Positions 1-10,542 of a stretch of DNA of 64,000 nucleotides are shown here, piece after piece. The position numbers were made by a program, and so were the translations under genes. This DNA is from Fundidesulfovibrio putealis DSM 16056 (GTDB taxonomy: Bacteria; Desulfobacterota; Desulfovibrionia; Desulfovibrionales; Desulfovibrionaceae), in contig NZ_AUBQ01000013.1 of NCBI RefSeq assembly GCF_000429325.1, positions 62,001 through 126,000 of the forward strand, in the 5' to 3' direction. Below the pieces are notes generated by a model. It was not told where the DNA came from and searched no databases. It saw only the letters and a list, made by a program, of their open reading frames with translations. How positions within the stretch are numbered: position 1 is the stretch's first letter; every line of letters starts with the position of its first letter.

Positions 1-974
1 AGTGATGGGCCAAAGTCCCCTGCCGGACGCCATGCGGCAACCGGCCACCAACAGTGTTCCACCCGCCTGGGCGGTTCATGCACGATCCATATGATGAAGG
101 GGGGATGGCGAACCTGGCGCGCATCCAGGCCAGACAGCCTGAAATGACGCCGGACGCATGCACGCGGACAGCCTGAACGAGAAGACGCACCGAGAGCGCC
201 CCCGCAGGCCGTACGGTCTGCCGGTGCGCAGGACACTTGATCAACGTAGCATGAGCCGGAAGCTGCACGGCCACGGACTGCGCCGCCACGCAACACCACC
301 AGCCCGCGCACTGTTTGGCGTCCTGCGCGGACTCGAACCCCCCACCCCATCAACCGCCTGCACCTGCCGGGAATTCAAATTGGCGTCCGGCCTATGCACT
401 GCGACCCGATTCCACTCCGTTTCGCGGATGCTGCTGTCCTGATGCAGGCATGCAACAGTCCTGTGCGCAGAGCGGAATTCAGGTATATGCGACCTACGCC
501 TGCGTGAACACTCTGTCAACACCCTTATTTCTCTACCTTCAGGGAATGGATGCATAAATACCTTTACGTAATCACCCTACCACAAAAGGAGGAATTGCAT
601 GGGGGCTCCACCGGAGCAAACATCAATTTGTGAACTTTCGTACAATGGTGTACTTTCAAAGCTCGACCGAAAGAGTCCGGAAGAGTTCCAAGAGGAGAAT
701 TCCTACGGCATGGGAGACGATCTGAAGTGTGCAGAGCCCTGTCGTGCGGGTGGAGACGCCGGACAACGGACGCCTCGGCCCGGACGGGCTATGACGGGAA
801 AGCGCCTGGAAAGGGTGAGGGGGCCTGCGAGCCTTCGCCATACCCGTGACAGGCTCCGGGGCCAAGCGCAGACGCCTGCGCCACGCAGGGCGGGCCGAAA
901 GCTTCCACGAACCCGAGGCCAGCGCATCGGACTCGCGTCAGGCTCATGCCGGACGGGGAGTTGATACTGGGCAG
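1..974. other. Region without a confident gene
   Basis: Nearly 1 kb at the left edge holds no ORF that looks like a conserved protein. Base composition is mixed, with an AT-richer patch at about 480-720. The only ORF with a good ribosome binding site starts at 599 and is listed separately. A sequence resembling a tRNA T-arm at 316-340 (minus strand) does not extend into a tRNA. Confidence 0.5.
599..964 (+). CDS. Doubtful small ORF, 121 aa
   Basis: The ATG at 599 is preceded by a very good Shine-Dalgarno (aaaggagg, 585-592) inside an AT-richer patch, which is the only strong argument for translation. The first 50 residues have ordinary composition (MGAPPEQTSICELSYNG start). The rest is Arg/Gly/Pro-rich, as expected of non-coding high-GC DNA read in frame. 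I recognise no domain. The true product may be shorter or frameshifted, or the site may be a relic of a degraded gene. Confidence 0.2.
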   Translation: MGAPPEQTSICELSYNGVLSKLDRKSPEEFQEENSYGMGDDLKCAEPCRAGGDAGQRTPRPGRAMTGKRLERVRGPASLRHTRDRLRGQAQTPAPRRAGRKLPRTRGQRIGLASGSCRTGS

Positions 975-1006
975 GAAAATGCCGACGGGCCGAAAGGCCC
1001 GCCGAC
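975..1006 (-). terminator. Intrinsic terminator after the Rrf2 gene
   Basis: Read on the minus strand there is an 11-bp stem (981-991 with 996-1006) with a TTTC loop, then ATTTTCC. The stem is perfect only on the minus strand, because two G-U wobbles on that strand would be C-A mismatches on the other. This fits termination of the minus-strand regulator that stops at 1047. Confidence 0.65.
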
Positions 1007-1046
1007 GAATATCAGAGCGTGAGGACGGACAGCCGTCCCAAGGGGA

Positions 1047-1520
1047 TCAGTTGGTTTCGGCCAGCTCCCGCTCGGGAGCCTTCCCGCCCTCGCAGGCGGC
1101 CAGGGCGTCCTCGGCGGTGCTGGATTTCAGCAGCTCTTCCAGGCTCATGGCGTCCAGGCGTTCCAGCAGGGCCTTGCTGACCTCCTGCCACAGCCTGCTG
1201 GTGACGCAGGTCTTCAGGCGCGGGCAGCTGGTGCGCTCGGTCCAGCAGGTGACCAGATTCAGATCGCCCTCCAGGGCGCGCACGATCTCGCCCATGGAGA
1301 TGTCCGCAGGCGGCTTGGCCAGCAAGTGCCCCCCCTTGGAACCGCGCATGCTGCGGATGAGACCGGCCTTCTTCAATATACGGGAGAGCTTCTCCAGATA
1401 TTTCACGGAAATGCCCTGACGACTGGCGATTTCGCTGACCCGTACAGGGCCGTTGCCGCCGTTCTGGGCCAGATCGAGAAGCATCCTGGTTCCATAGCGG
1501 CTGCGTGTGGTTAATTTCAT
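1047..1520 (-). CDS. Rrf2/IscR-type transcriptional regulator
   Basis: 157 aa, normal length for the Rrf2 family. An N-terminal winged helix (MKLTTRSRYGTRMLLDLA start, residues 1-70) contains the ISVKYLEKL recognition segment and the GSKGGHLLAKP wing typical of Rrf2 proteins. Residues C92, C99 and C105 form a C-x6-C-x5-C cluster very like the [2Fe-2S] ligand set of IscR, so a redox or iron-sulfur sensing role is inferred. The ATG at 1520 has AAGGA eight bases upstream. The gene is monocistronic: a terminator follows and no isc/suf genes are adjacent, so its targets are not visible here. Confidence 0.85.
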   Translation of the reverse strand: MKLTTRSRYGTRMLLDLAQNGGNGPVRVSEIASRQGISVKYLEKLSRILKKAGLIRSMRGSKGGHLLAKPPADISMGEIVRALEGDLNLVTCWTERTSCPRLKTCVTSRLWQEVSKALLERLDAMSLEELLKSSTAEDALAACEGGKAPERELAETN

Positions 1521-1618
1521 CTGGTCGTCCTTCTGGGTTACTGGTCCGGGCTTCTTTGCTCAAGCCTTGCAGCAACCCTTAGCCCGTGTCCACGGCCCTG
1601 ACAAGCCGGGAATGACGC

Positions 1619-4520
1619 CTAGAGCCACTTCACGGGACAACGCACCACTTTTTGGGCCTTGTTGCGGTAGAGCAGGTAGCCGTTGTCGCGCCCAAACAGA
1701 TACAGGTCGCGGGTTATGGCCACGTCCGCAGTGCAATACTTCGTGATTTCATCGATGCGGCCCTGCTTCCACCATTCCAGGGCCTGCAGCCCGTCGGCGG
1801 TCTTGGCCGCATTGAGCGTGGCGCTGCCCAGGCTGTCGAGCGAAAGGCGCACCCCCAGGCGGGCCTTGATGTGGTCCAGCATGTCAAGCGTGGGCAGGGT
1901 CGAGAAATCGAACGTCGTGTAGCCGCGCAGCACCTCGTAGTCGAAGCGCAGCGAATTGAAGCCCACCACCAGATCGGCCTGCGCCAGCGCCTGGATCAGC
2001 TCGTCCATGCGTTCCTCACTGAACACCAGGAAGTCGTCCAGGCCCGAGTCGTAAACGACGCCGACCGACACCCCCATCTTGCGGGCGTTGTGCCAGCCGC
2101 CCACCTCCTGGGCGGAGCGCTGGGTCTCCAGGTCGAACACCACGAAGCGCTTCGGGGCGGCCAGGGCCCTCTGATCGTTCTGCGTCGCCATGCCTTGGTC
2201 CCTCCCGAAAATCTCCTCAGATGTCGAAACGGTCTCCACAGCGAAAAGCTCTTCCGTCTCCGGCGTACCGCGAATCACCGCCTCCAGCACGAACTGCGCG
2301 GCCACCTTGTCGATGGGGCGGTTACCGGAGCCGCACTTGGGCGAGTGCACGCAGGAGGGGCAGCCGTTCTCGCAGGAGCACCCGGTGATGGCCGAGAGCG
2401 TGCGCTCCATGAGCTCCGTCGCGCGGGCGTAGGCCTGGCGGGTCAGCCCCACGCCGCCGGGCACGCCATCGTAGATGAACACCGCCGCCCGGCCAAGCTG
2501 CGGGTGCAGGGGCGTGGAGATGCCGCCCAGGTCGTTGCGGTCGGTCATCACCAGGAGCGGCAGGATGCCGATGGCCGCGTGCTCCACGGCGTGGATGCCG
2601 CCCATGAAGTGGAACAGCCTGCGCTCGGCCTCGTCCTGGGCGTAGCGCGGAATCTCGAACCACAACCCTTCGGTCTCGAAGGTGAGCGGCGGCAGGTCCA
2701 GGGGCACGATGTTCAAAAGCTGCCCGCCGCGCGTCTTGCGGCGCTCGTACCCGGTGATGGTCTCCGTGACCTTGAGCCGCCCAAGGCCGATGCGCGCCCC
2801 GAATGCCGCGCCCTGTTCGCGGATCTCCAGAATCTCGGTAGTCTTGTTGCCGCGCGGCCGGGTGTAATAGTCCACCTGTTTGGCGGCCACCAGGGCCATG
2901 CGCTCGGACAGGGACAGCGACTCCACCACGTAGCTCACGCTCCGGTGCAGGTACACAGCGCCGGGATGCGCCTCGCGGAAGGCGCGATGCTCGTCCATGA
3001 AGCCGATGGACACGCCGTCGGCCTCGATGTGGTAGCGCCCGCCCGAGCCGCGCAGGTCCACGTCCCGGTGCGGGGACTTGCGCGCGCTGTGGATGCGCTC
3101 GCCCGCCGCGTCCAGCAGGAGCTTCCCCGAATCCATCAGGCGCGTAAGCTCTGTCTGCACCGGCTTCGGGGCCAGATAGGCCTCGCCGGGGCGCAGGGCG
3201 TACTCGGCGGCGGCGCACTCCAGATGCCGGGCCAGGATGGCCGGGTTGTCCGGGTTGACCACGGCGTCTTCCGGGGGGCGGTCGAAAAAGTCCTCCGGAT
3301 GGCGCATGAAGTACTGGTCCAGGGCGTCCTCCCCGGCCACCAGGATCACGGCGGATTCCCGCACGTTGCGCCCCACCCTGCCCCCGCGCTGCCAGGTGGA
3401 CATGACCGTGCCGGGGTAGCCGGCCAGGATGCACAGGTCCAGGCCGCCGATGTCGATGCCAAGCTCCAGGGCCGAGGTGGTGATGACGGCCAAGAGCTCC
3501 CCCGAGGCCATGCGGCTCTCGATGTCGCGGCGCTCCTCGGGCAGAAATCCCGACCGGTAGGCGCTGATGCGCGGCGCCATGGGTCCGGCCTTCTGGGAAG
3601 CCCACAGGGCGATGAGTTCCACCATCTTGCGAGACTGGGCGTACACGATGGTGCGGAGCCCGCGCGCCAGGGCGGCTTTGAGCAGCAGGATGGCCGTGTG
3701 CGCCGCACCCTCCAGGGGGTTCACGAACAGGAAGTGCCGCTTGCCCGAGGGCGCGCCCGACTCCCTGACCACCTCAACGGGAAGGCCCGTGAGCATGTGG
3801 GCCAGTTCGCCGGGGTTTCCTATGGTGGCCGAGCAGAACAGGTGCGTGGGCTTGGCCCCGAAGCGCTCGCACACCCGGGCCAGACGCCGGAACACGTGGG
3901 CCATGTGCGAGCCCATCACGCCCCGGTAGGTGTGCACCTCGTCCACCACGATGTGGGTCAGCCCGGCCAGGAAGGTGGACCAGGTCTCATGATGGGGAAG
4001 GATGGCCAGATGCAGCATCTCCGGGTTGGTGATGAGCACGTTGGGGGGATTCTGCCTGAGCTTCTTGCGCTGGTAGGGCGTGGTGTCGCCGTCGTAGACC
4101 GCCACCGTGGGCCGGGCGGACCTGGGCAGCGTGGAGGTGAGCTCCGTAAAGGCCCGCAGCTGGTCCTGGGCCAGGGCTTTCAGGGGAAACATGAACAGGG
4201 CGCGGCTGGCCGGGTCGGCCAGGAGCTGCTCCAGCACGGGGAGCGTGTAGGTGAGGGTCTTGCCGGAGGCGGTGGGCGTGGCCGAGACCACATGCCGCCC
4301 GGCCCGCGCCAATGAGCAGGCCAGGGCCTGATGGCTGAACAGGCGCTCTATCCCCCGCGCGGCCAGCATCTCCGCCACGGCGCGCGACAGGGGCCGCGCC
4401 GGTTCGCCGTACTCGGCGGCCCTGCCCGGGATGACGCGGTGGTGGCAGATGCGGTCCTTCAGGCGCTCCGAGGCCTTGAGGGCCGTCACATACTCGGCGA
4501 TGCCACCCTCTGGCGGCGGA

Positions 4521-4534
<14 letters not shown>
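1619..4534 (-). CDS. Fusion: MrfA/YprA-type DEAD/DEAH helicase + DEDDy exonuclease (MrfB/YprB-like)
   Basis: 971 aa. Residues 1-750 are a superfamily-2 helicase of the YprA/MrfA (Hrq1-like) family: Walker A TPTASGKT (86-93), DEVH box (198-201), motif III CSATIGNP, motif VI QRGGRVGRN, and a C-terminal MZB zinc domain with C721, C725, C728 and C734. After a linker (about 751-794), residues 795-971 form an RNase H-fold 3-5 exonuclease: FDLET (D801, E803), FNSLRFD (D865) and YCTAD (Y933, D937), the DEDDy set. In Bacillus the equivalent MrfA and MrfB are separate proteins acting in mitomycin-lesion repair; a DNA-repair role is inferred here. The start is an apparent TTG at 4534 overlapping the upstream regulator gene by 14 nt; a GTG 15 codons in is an alternative. 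Confidence 0.85.
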
Positions 4535-5894
<1,360 letters not shown>

Positions 5895-5903
5895 GGTTTC
5901 AGT

Positions 5904-7553
5904 CTAGGGTTTGGGGAAGAGGATGTCCACCCTTGCGCCGCCCTCTGGGTTGTCCCCAAGCTCGATTACCGCGTCGTGGCTGCGCAGGATGTTGGCCGTG
6001 ATGGCAAGGCCCAGGCCGGTGCCCGAGTCTTTTGTAGTGAAGAAGGGGTCCAGGAGCTTGTCGCGGATGTCCGGGGGGATGCCCGGCCCGGTATCCATGA
6101 TGCGCAGCCTGATCCCGGACTTTTCCACGGCCATGCGCACCACGATCTGCCCGGCCACGTCTTCGCCCTGCTGACTCTTCTGGACGGACATGGCCTCCAG
6201 GGCGTTCACCAGAATGTTGTAGAGAGCGCGGTAGAGCATGTCCTTGTCGCCCGCCACCATCACGCCGGTGGGGTAGTCGCGCACCACCTCCACGCGCTGC
6301 TCGCGGCACTTCTGCTCCAGGAAGGTCAGGGCCTGGTCCATCAGCAGGCCCAGGTCCAGGGGGTCGAGCTTCATGGTTCGGGGACGGGCGTAGTCCAGGA
6401 AATCGCCCACGGTCTTGGAGAGGCGCACGGCCTCCTCGTGGATGGCGGCCATGATCTTGGCCGTGAGCGGGTCCTTGTCCTTCAGGCGCGACACCAGGAG
6501 CTCGGCGCTGGAGCGGATGATGCCCAGCGGGTTTCTGATCTCGTGGGCGATGCCCGCCACCATGCGCCCCATGCTGACCAGCTTCTCGTTCTGCACGGCC
6601 TCGCGCTCGTACTCCTCGCGCTCGCGCATGCGCTGGGCGTTGATGCGGTCGGCGCGGTGGATGAGCATGCGCAAGACGAAGAAGATGAGCAGCGCCGTGC
6701 CCAGCGCGGACAAAATGATCACCCGCTGGAAGGTGATGAGCTTCTGGTAGTCGGAAGTGATGTCCTGGGTGAATTCCAGCGCGCCGATGACCTCGTTGAC
6801 CGAGACCATCTTCACGCCGCGTCCGGGTCCGCTCTGGTTTTCGCCCGGTTTAGCGCCAGGTTTCGCACCTGCTCCCTCACCGGGAGCCGCTCCCTCGGGG
6901 GAGGCTGAGGCCTCGGGCGCGGCGCTGTCAGGATCAGCAGGCGTCTGGCCGCTCTGGGCATCCGGGTCGCTCGGATCGGACGGGCCGTCCGGCCCGGCGG
7001 CGATGGTGGCCTTGAAGCGCAGCGGGGCCATGGTGCGCATCACCACGGAGCGCGGCGCGATCTCCGCCGAGAACATGGCTCCGAGCGCTCCGGTCTGGTA
7101 GATTATCTCGTAGGTCAGCTTGCTCTCGTCCACGGCCAGGGCCACGGCCTCGCCCCCCAGGCCCTGCTCGCCCACCAGGGACTTGTCCAGGGCGAAGCCC
7201 ACCACGCCGTCCGGGGTGAAGATGCGCAGGTCCTGGACCGGGAAGTCCTCCAGCACTGAGCGCACCACGCTCTCCAGTCGCCTGTACTGCTCCGGGTTGG
7301 CCAGGTTCAGCTCGCCGAACTGGAGCACGGCGGGCAGGGCGAAGCGGCGGGAGATGTTGTGGTTGAGCGTTTCGGCCCACAGGCGGGCGAACTCGTGCTG
7401 CTTTTCCAGGAGCACCTGCCGGGCCAGGTTGGCCAGGAAGATGGACATGAAAAGGCTCGCCAGCAGGGTGAGCACCAGGGTGCCCCAGCTGACGAACTTC
7501 AGGAGCCCGAAAGAGCCGTCGCGGTAGCGGCCTTGGCGGGGGGTCTTTTCCAT
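5904..7553 (-). CDS. Membrane sensor histidine kinase, partner of the NtrC-type regulator
   Basis: 549 aa. TM1 is at about 20-42 and TM2 at about 277-298, enclosing a periplasmic sensor region. Residues 187-246 of that region are a Pro/Ala/Gly/Asp low-complexity tract that interrupts the sensor fold. The cytoplasmic part has the HisKA H-box GIAHEIRNPLG with H337, then HATPase_c N-box NILVNALEAM, G1 MDTGPGIPP, F-box FFTTK and G2 GTGLGLAI. Strong RBS (gaaggagcgac) before the ATG at 7553. First gene of the HK-RR-helicase operon. The signal sensed cannot be told from sequence. Confidence 0.92.
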   Translation of the reverse strand: MEKTPRQGRYRDGSFGLLKFVSWGTLVLTLLASLFMSIFLANLARQVLLEKQHEFARLWAETLNHNISRRFALPAVLQFGELNLANPEQYRRLESVVRSVLEDFPVQDLRIFTPDGVVGFALDKSLVGEQGLGGEAVALAVDESKLTYEIIYQTGALGAMFSAEIAPRSVVMRTMAPLRFKATIAAGPDGPSDPSDPDAQSGQTPADPDSAAPEASASPEGAAPGEGAGAKPGAKPGENQSGPGRGVKMVSVNEVIGALEFTQDITSDYQKLITFQRVIILSALGTALLIFFVLRMLIHRADRINAQRMREREEYEREAVQNEKLVSMGRMVAGIAHEIRNPLGIIRSSAELLVSRLKDKDPLTAKIMAAIHEEAVRLSKTVGDFLDYARPRTMKLDPLDLGLLMDQALTFLEQKCREQRVEVVRDYPTGVMVAGDKDMLYRALYNILVNALEAMSVQKSQQGEDVAGQIVVRMAVEKSGIRLRIMDTGPGIPPDIRDKLLDPFFTTKDSGTGLGLAITANILRSHDAVIELGDNPEGGARVDILFPKP

Positions 7554-7585
7554 GTCGCTCCTTCGAGAGGCGCCAGTGTCGCGTC

Positions 7586-7613
7586 CTTGAAAAACATGAA
7601 CATGTTTTTCAAG
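7586..7613 (+). repeat. AT-rich palindromic repeat, copy 1 (inverted orientation)
   Basis: A perfect 13-bp inverted repeat (CTTGAAAAACATG) with a 2-nt spacer, flanked by AGTGTCGCG and ATAAAAAT. The same palindrome with the same flanks occurs at 11338-11369, 19759-19788 and 24780-24809. This copy lies 33 bp upstream of the kinase start, is inverted relative to the others, and is the only one that does not follow a stop codon. Confidence 0.8.
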
Positions 7614-7661
7614 GATAAAAATCGTTTACTGTGAGGACGCCATACTTGGGATGATACGAAT

Positions 7662-7703
7662 GCGGCCCGCCGCCCCCGTCATGCGGGGGCGCGGCGGGCC
7701 GCC
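7662..7703. other. GC-rich hairpin
   Basis: The arms GGCCCGCCG-CCCCCG and CGGGGGC-GCGGCGGGCC form a long stem with a small bulge and a short loop (about 7679-7683). No T-run follows on either strand, so it is not a canonical terminator. It could stop or stabilise the pgi transcript or simply be a repeat element. Confidence 0.4.
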
Positions 7704-7835
7704 TTGGGATCAATACCGGGTCGGGGACTGCCCCGCAAGGACTTCCGGCGGGGGCTTCGCGAGGCTCCAGCAGAATTGCCCGCCCGCCACCTGCCGAACA
7801 GTCTGACTACGCGTAAAGGCATCGCATAATTGCGG

Positions 7836-7870
7836 ATTCCAAAGGGCGCAGCCCTTTGGCCGCCGGAGGC
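7836..7870 (-). repeat. CCTCCGGCGGCCAAAGG-type palindromic repeat, copy 1
   Basis: Read on the minus strand: GCCTCCGGCGGCCAAAGGGC, then GCGCCCTTTGGAATCC. The CCAAAGGGC/GCCCTTTGG arms form a hairpin. Related copies are at 52371-52410 and 60932-60970, so this is an interspersed intergenic repeat. Confidence 0.75.
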
Positions 7871-7931
7871 GTTCCCCTACTGCGAATTCTGCGAGTACCT
7901 CATCATGCGCCTGTTTATCGACGCCGCCCTT

Positions 7932-9281
7932 CTAAAACGGCGTGGTCTTGTGCTCGGCGTTCAGGAACTCGGCCAGCTCGGCCTTTTCCTTGGCCAGTCC
8001 GTCCGCGCCCAGGCGGGCCTTGGCCAGGCGCTTGCCCAGCTCCACTGCGGGCTGGTCCAGCGGGTCGATGGACATGAGCCAGCCCGTGAACAGCGTGGTC
8101 AGCTCCAGCAGCCCCATGAGCCGCCCGCACTCGTGCGGGGTGCAGCTGCCCAGGCGGGCCTCCACCAGGGGGATGCCGCGCTGGGTCATGGCCATGCGCG
8201 AGCCCAGGGCCTCGGCCGGGAGCAGGTCGCCCATGGTCTTGCCGCGCAGGTAGCCGAACTCTGCCGGGATGTCGTCGGGAAAGGCCAGTCCGGGGTGCTC
8301 GTCGCCACTGGTGATGAACAGGCAGCCCTTGTCGCGCGGGCCGTCCAGGAACATCTGCTGGAGCGAGTGCTGGTCGGTGACGCCCACGGCGGGCAGAGGC
8401 ATGGAGCCCTTGCCCTGCTTGCCCAGGCTCTCGGCCCAGAGCTGCCCGAACCACGCGCCCATGGTGGCCAGCTGCGGCACGTAGCAGAAGAATATCAGCT
8501 GGGTGAACCCTGAATCCATCAACGACCAGTTCCAGGTGGCCAGCTGCCAGGCCGGATGCGCCGAAAGGATCTTGGGCGAGAGGATGGTCTCGAACAGGGG
8601 CTTGGTCACGGCCAGGGTGCCTTCCACGATGGCCGCGTAGTCGATGCCCAGAAACGCTGCGGGCACCAGGCCCACGGCGGAAAGCACCGAGTAGCGCCCG
8701 CCCATGTAGGTGGGCACTGGCAGGGTGGTGAAGCCGTGCTTCTGGGACTCCTTGTGGAAGAAGCCCTCGCCGCCGGTGACCATGATCAGGTGGTCCTTCC
8801 AGCGCTGGCCCAGGCTGTCTTTGAGCCACTGGCAGGACAGGAAGTACTGGCTGGTGGTCTCGATGGTGCCGCCGGACTTGCTGACGGCCACCACCACGGT
8901 CTCCTCAGGTGACAGCTTGGAGAAGTAGGCCATGAGCGTGGGCACGTCCACGTTGTCGGCTATCCAGAGCCAGGGGCCGTCGTGGCCGGGCTGGTCCTGC
9001 TGGGGGAAGAAGGCCTTCTGGAGCGCGCGCGGCCCGAGCGCCGAACCGCCGATGCCCAAAAGCAGCATGTGCTTGAAGCCTTTCAGCCTGGGGGTCAGGA
9101 TCTCCAGGTCGCGCTTGAGGGACGGCCAGTGCGGCATATTGATGAACGGAAGCCTGCCGCCCTCCGGGCCGGAGAGGTCGGTGGCCAGCTTTTCCACGAA
9201 AGCCCCAAGCCGGGCCTGGCCTGCGCTTGGAAATACTCCCTTGGGATAGGCGCTGGTCCAGTCGAGCAGGTTGTCGGACAT
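7932..9281 (-). CDS. pgi: Glucose-6-phosphate isomerase
   Basis: 449 aa, the compact bacterial form. Interconverts glucose-6-phosphate and fructose-6-phosphate in the cytoplasm. SIS-fold signatures are visible: LLLGIGGSALGPRAL near residues 72-86, VVVAVSKSGGTIETTSQY (phosphate-binding Ser/Thr loop), and the C-terminal ATMGAWFGQLWAESLGKQGKG region carrying the PGI signature. RBS (aaggag) precedes the ATG at 9281. It lies 19 nt downstream of the aminotransferase gene and is probably cotranscribed with it. Together with glgP nearby it suggests storage-polysaccharide and hexose-phosphate metabolism. Confidence 0.93.
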   Translation of the reverse strand: MSDNLLDWTSAYPKGVFPSAGQARLGAFVEKLATDLSGPEGGRLPFINMPHWPSLKRDLEILTPRLKGFKHMLLLGIGGSALGPRALQKAFFPQQDQPGHDGPWLWIADNVDVPTLMAYFSKLSPEETVVVAVSKSGGTIETTSQYFLSCQWLKDSLGQRWKDHLIMVTGGEGFFHKESQKHGFTTLPVPTYMGGRYSVLSAVGLVPAAFLGIDYAAIVEGTLAVTKPLFETILSPKILSAHPAWQLATWNWSLMDSGFTQLIFFCYVPQLATMGAWFGQLWAESLGKQGKGSMPLPAVGVTDQHSLQQMFLDGPRDKGCLFITSGDEHPGLAFPDDIPAEFGYLRGKTMGDLLPAEALGSRMAMTQRGIPLVEARLGSCTPHECGRLMGLLELTTLFTGWLMSIDPLDQPAVELGKRLAKARLGADGLAKEKAELAEFLNAEHKTTPF

Positions 9282-9300
9282 GTCGTCGGCTCCTTGATGG

Positions 9301-10476
9301 TTAGCGGCTCAGAAGAACCTTGCCCACGGCCTCGAGAGCCTTGATGAGCGTTTCGTCGTCCACGGCGTAGGAAAAGCGGATGCAGCGGTCGTCCCCGAAG
9401 GCGCTGCCGGGCACCAGGGCCACCAGGGCCTCCTCCAGGATGCGGGTGCACAGGGAGGCCGAATCAGGGGTCTTGTCCGTGTAGCACGCGCTCACGTCCG
9501 GGAACAGATAAAATGCGCCGCCCGGGTTGGGGCACTTCACGCCCGGCCATCCGGACACGATCTTCATGGCCAGGTCGCGCCTGCGCTGGAAGTTGGCGCG
9601 CATCATCTCCACGTATTCGAAGCTGCCGGTCAGGGCGGCCACGGCTCCCTTCTGGGCGAACGAGCACACGTTGGAGGTGGACTGACCCTGGATCTTGGAC
9701 TGGGCCTTCACCAGATCGGGGTGGGCCACGCCGTAGCCGATGCGCCAGCCGGTCATGGCGAAGCTCTTGGCCAGCCCGTTGACCACGGCCACGTTTTCGG
9801 GATGCTTCTCCCACCAGCCGATGCAGGAGGCGGGCTCCGAAGGCGCGTATACCAGCTGGTCGTATATCTCGTCGGAGATGACGAACACGTTGCGCCGGAT
9901 GGCCCATTCCATGATGGCGTCCAGCTGCGCCTTGTTGTAGCAGCAGCCCGTGGGGTTGGAGGGCGAGTTCAGCACCAGCACTCGCGTGCCGGGGGTGCAG
10001 GCCTTGTCCAGCGCCTCGACCGACACCAGGAAGTCGTCCTCGGGCTCGGTGGGCACGGGCACGGGCTTGCCCCCGGCCAGGAGCACCATATCCGGGTAGC
10101 TCACCCAGTAGGGCGCGGGGATCAGCACCTCTTCGCCGGGGTTCAGAAGCGCCATGAACAGGTTGTAGAGCACCTGCTTGCCGCCGTTGGACACGATGAC
10201 CGCCTCGCGCGGCGGGGTGACTCCGTAGAAGCGCGTGAAATAGCCGGCCACGGCGTCGCGCAGGTCGGGGATGCCGGGCACGGGGGTGTAGCGGGTGAAG
10301 TTCGCGTCCAGCGCGGCCTTGGCGGCGTCCTTCACGTGCTCGGGCGTGGGGAAGTCCGGTTCTCCCACGGCGAGGCTGATCACAGCCTTGCCCTGGGCTT
10401 TGAGCTCCTGGGCCTTGGCGTTCATGGCCAGGGTGGCTGACGGCTGAATCCGGGACAATTTCAGGGAAATGCGCAT
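9301..10476 (-). CDS. Class I PLP aminotransferase (aspartate aminotransferase type)
   Basis: 391 aa, fold-type I. Substrate-binding region SLAVGEPDFPTPEHV near the N-terminus, NSPSNPTGCCY and ISDEIYDQLVY cofactor loops, and the Schiff-base lysine in NGLAKSFAMTGWRIGYG; the C-terminal Arg for the carboxylate is in CIRFSYA. This is the AspC/AspB (subgroup Ib) pattern, so aspartate + 2-oxoglutarate transamination is the likely reaction. Other aromatic or prephenate substrates cannot be excluded. First gene of a two-gene minus-strand unit with pgi and divergent from sfsA. Confidence 0.88.
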   Translation of the reverse strand: MRISLKLSRIQPSATLAMNAKAQELKAQGKAVISLAVGEPDFPTPEHVKDAAKAALDANFTRYTPVPGIPDLRDAVAGYFTRFYGVTPPREAVIVSNGGKQVLYNLFMALLNPGEEVLIPAPYWVSYPDMVLLAGGKPVPVPTEPEDDFLVSVEALDKACTPGTRVLVLNSPSNPTGCCYNKAQLDAIMEWAIRRNVFVISDEIYDQLVYAPSEPASCIGWWEKHPENVAVVNGLAKSFAMTGWRIGYGVAHPDLVKAQSKIQGQSTSNVCSFAQKGAVAALTGSFEYVEMMRANFQRRRDLAMKIVSGWPGVKCPNPGGAFYLFPDVSACYTDKTPDSASLCTRILEEALVALVPGSAFGDDRCIRFSYAVDDETLIKALEAVGKVLLSR

Positions 10477-10542
10477 GCGTCTCTCACTGTTAGGTATGAA
10501 GTGTCTGACGGCGGACGGGCCGTTTCGACACTAGAGGAAAAA

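Larger units (their letters stand above)
7554..7931. other. 378-bp intergenic region between pgi and the kinase gene
   Basis: No gene. It holds three structured elements: an AT-rich palindrome close to the kinase start (7586-7613), a GC-rich hairpin (7662-7703) and a member of the CCTCCGGCGGCCAAAGG repeat family (7836-7870). The kinase promoter must lie here, but no clear -35/-10 pair was identified. Confidence 0.6.

Noticed and set aside
316-340. tRNA 3-prime-like sequence on the minus strand (GGTTCGAGTCCGCG ... GCCA)
   Set aside because: The T-arm stem does not pair well, no matching 5-prime acceptor strand lies about 75 nt upstream, and no D- or anticodon arm can be drawn.
1652-4315. Long plus-strand ORF of 887 codons opposite the helicase gene
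   Set aside because: Composition is His/Gly/Gln/Val-rich as expected of an antisense frame in high-GC DNA; the minus-strand frame has all helicase and exonuclease motifs.
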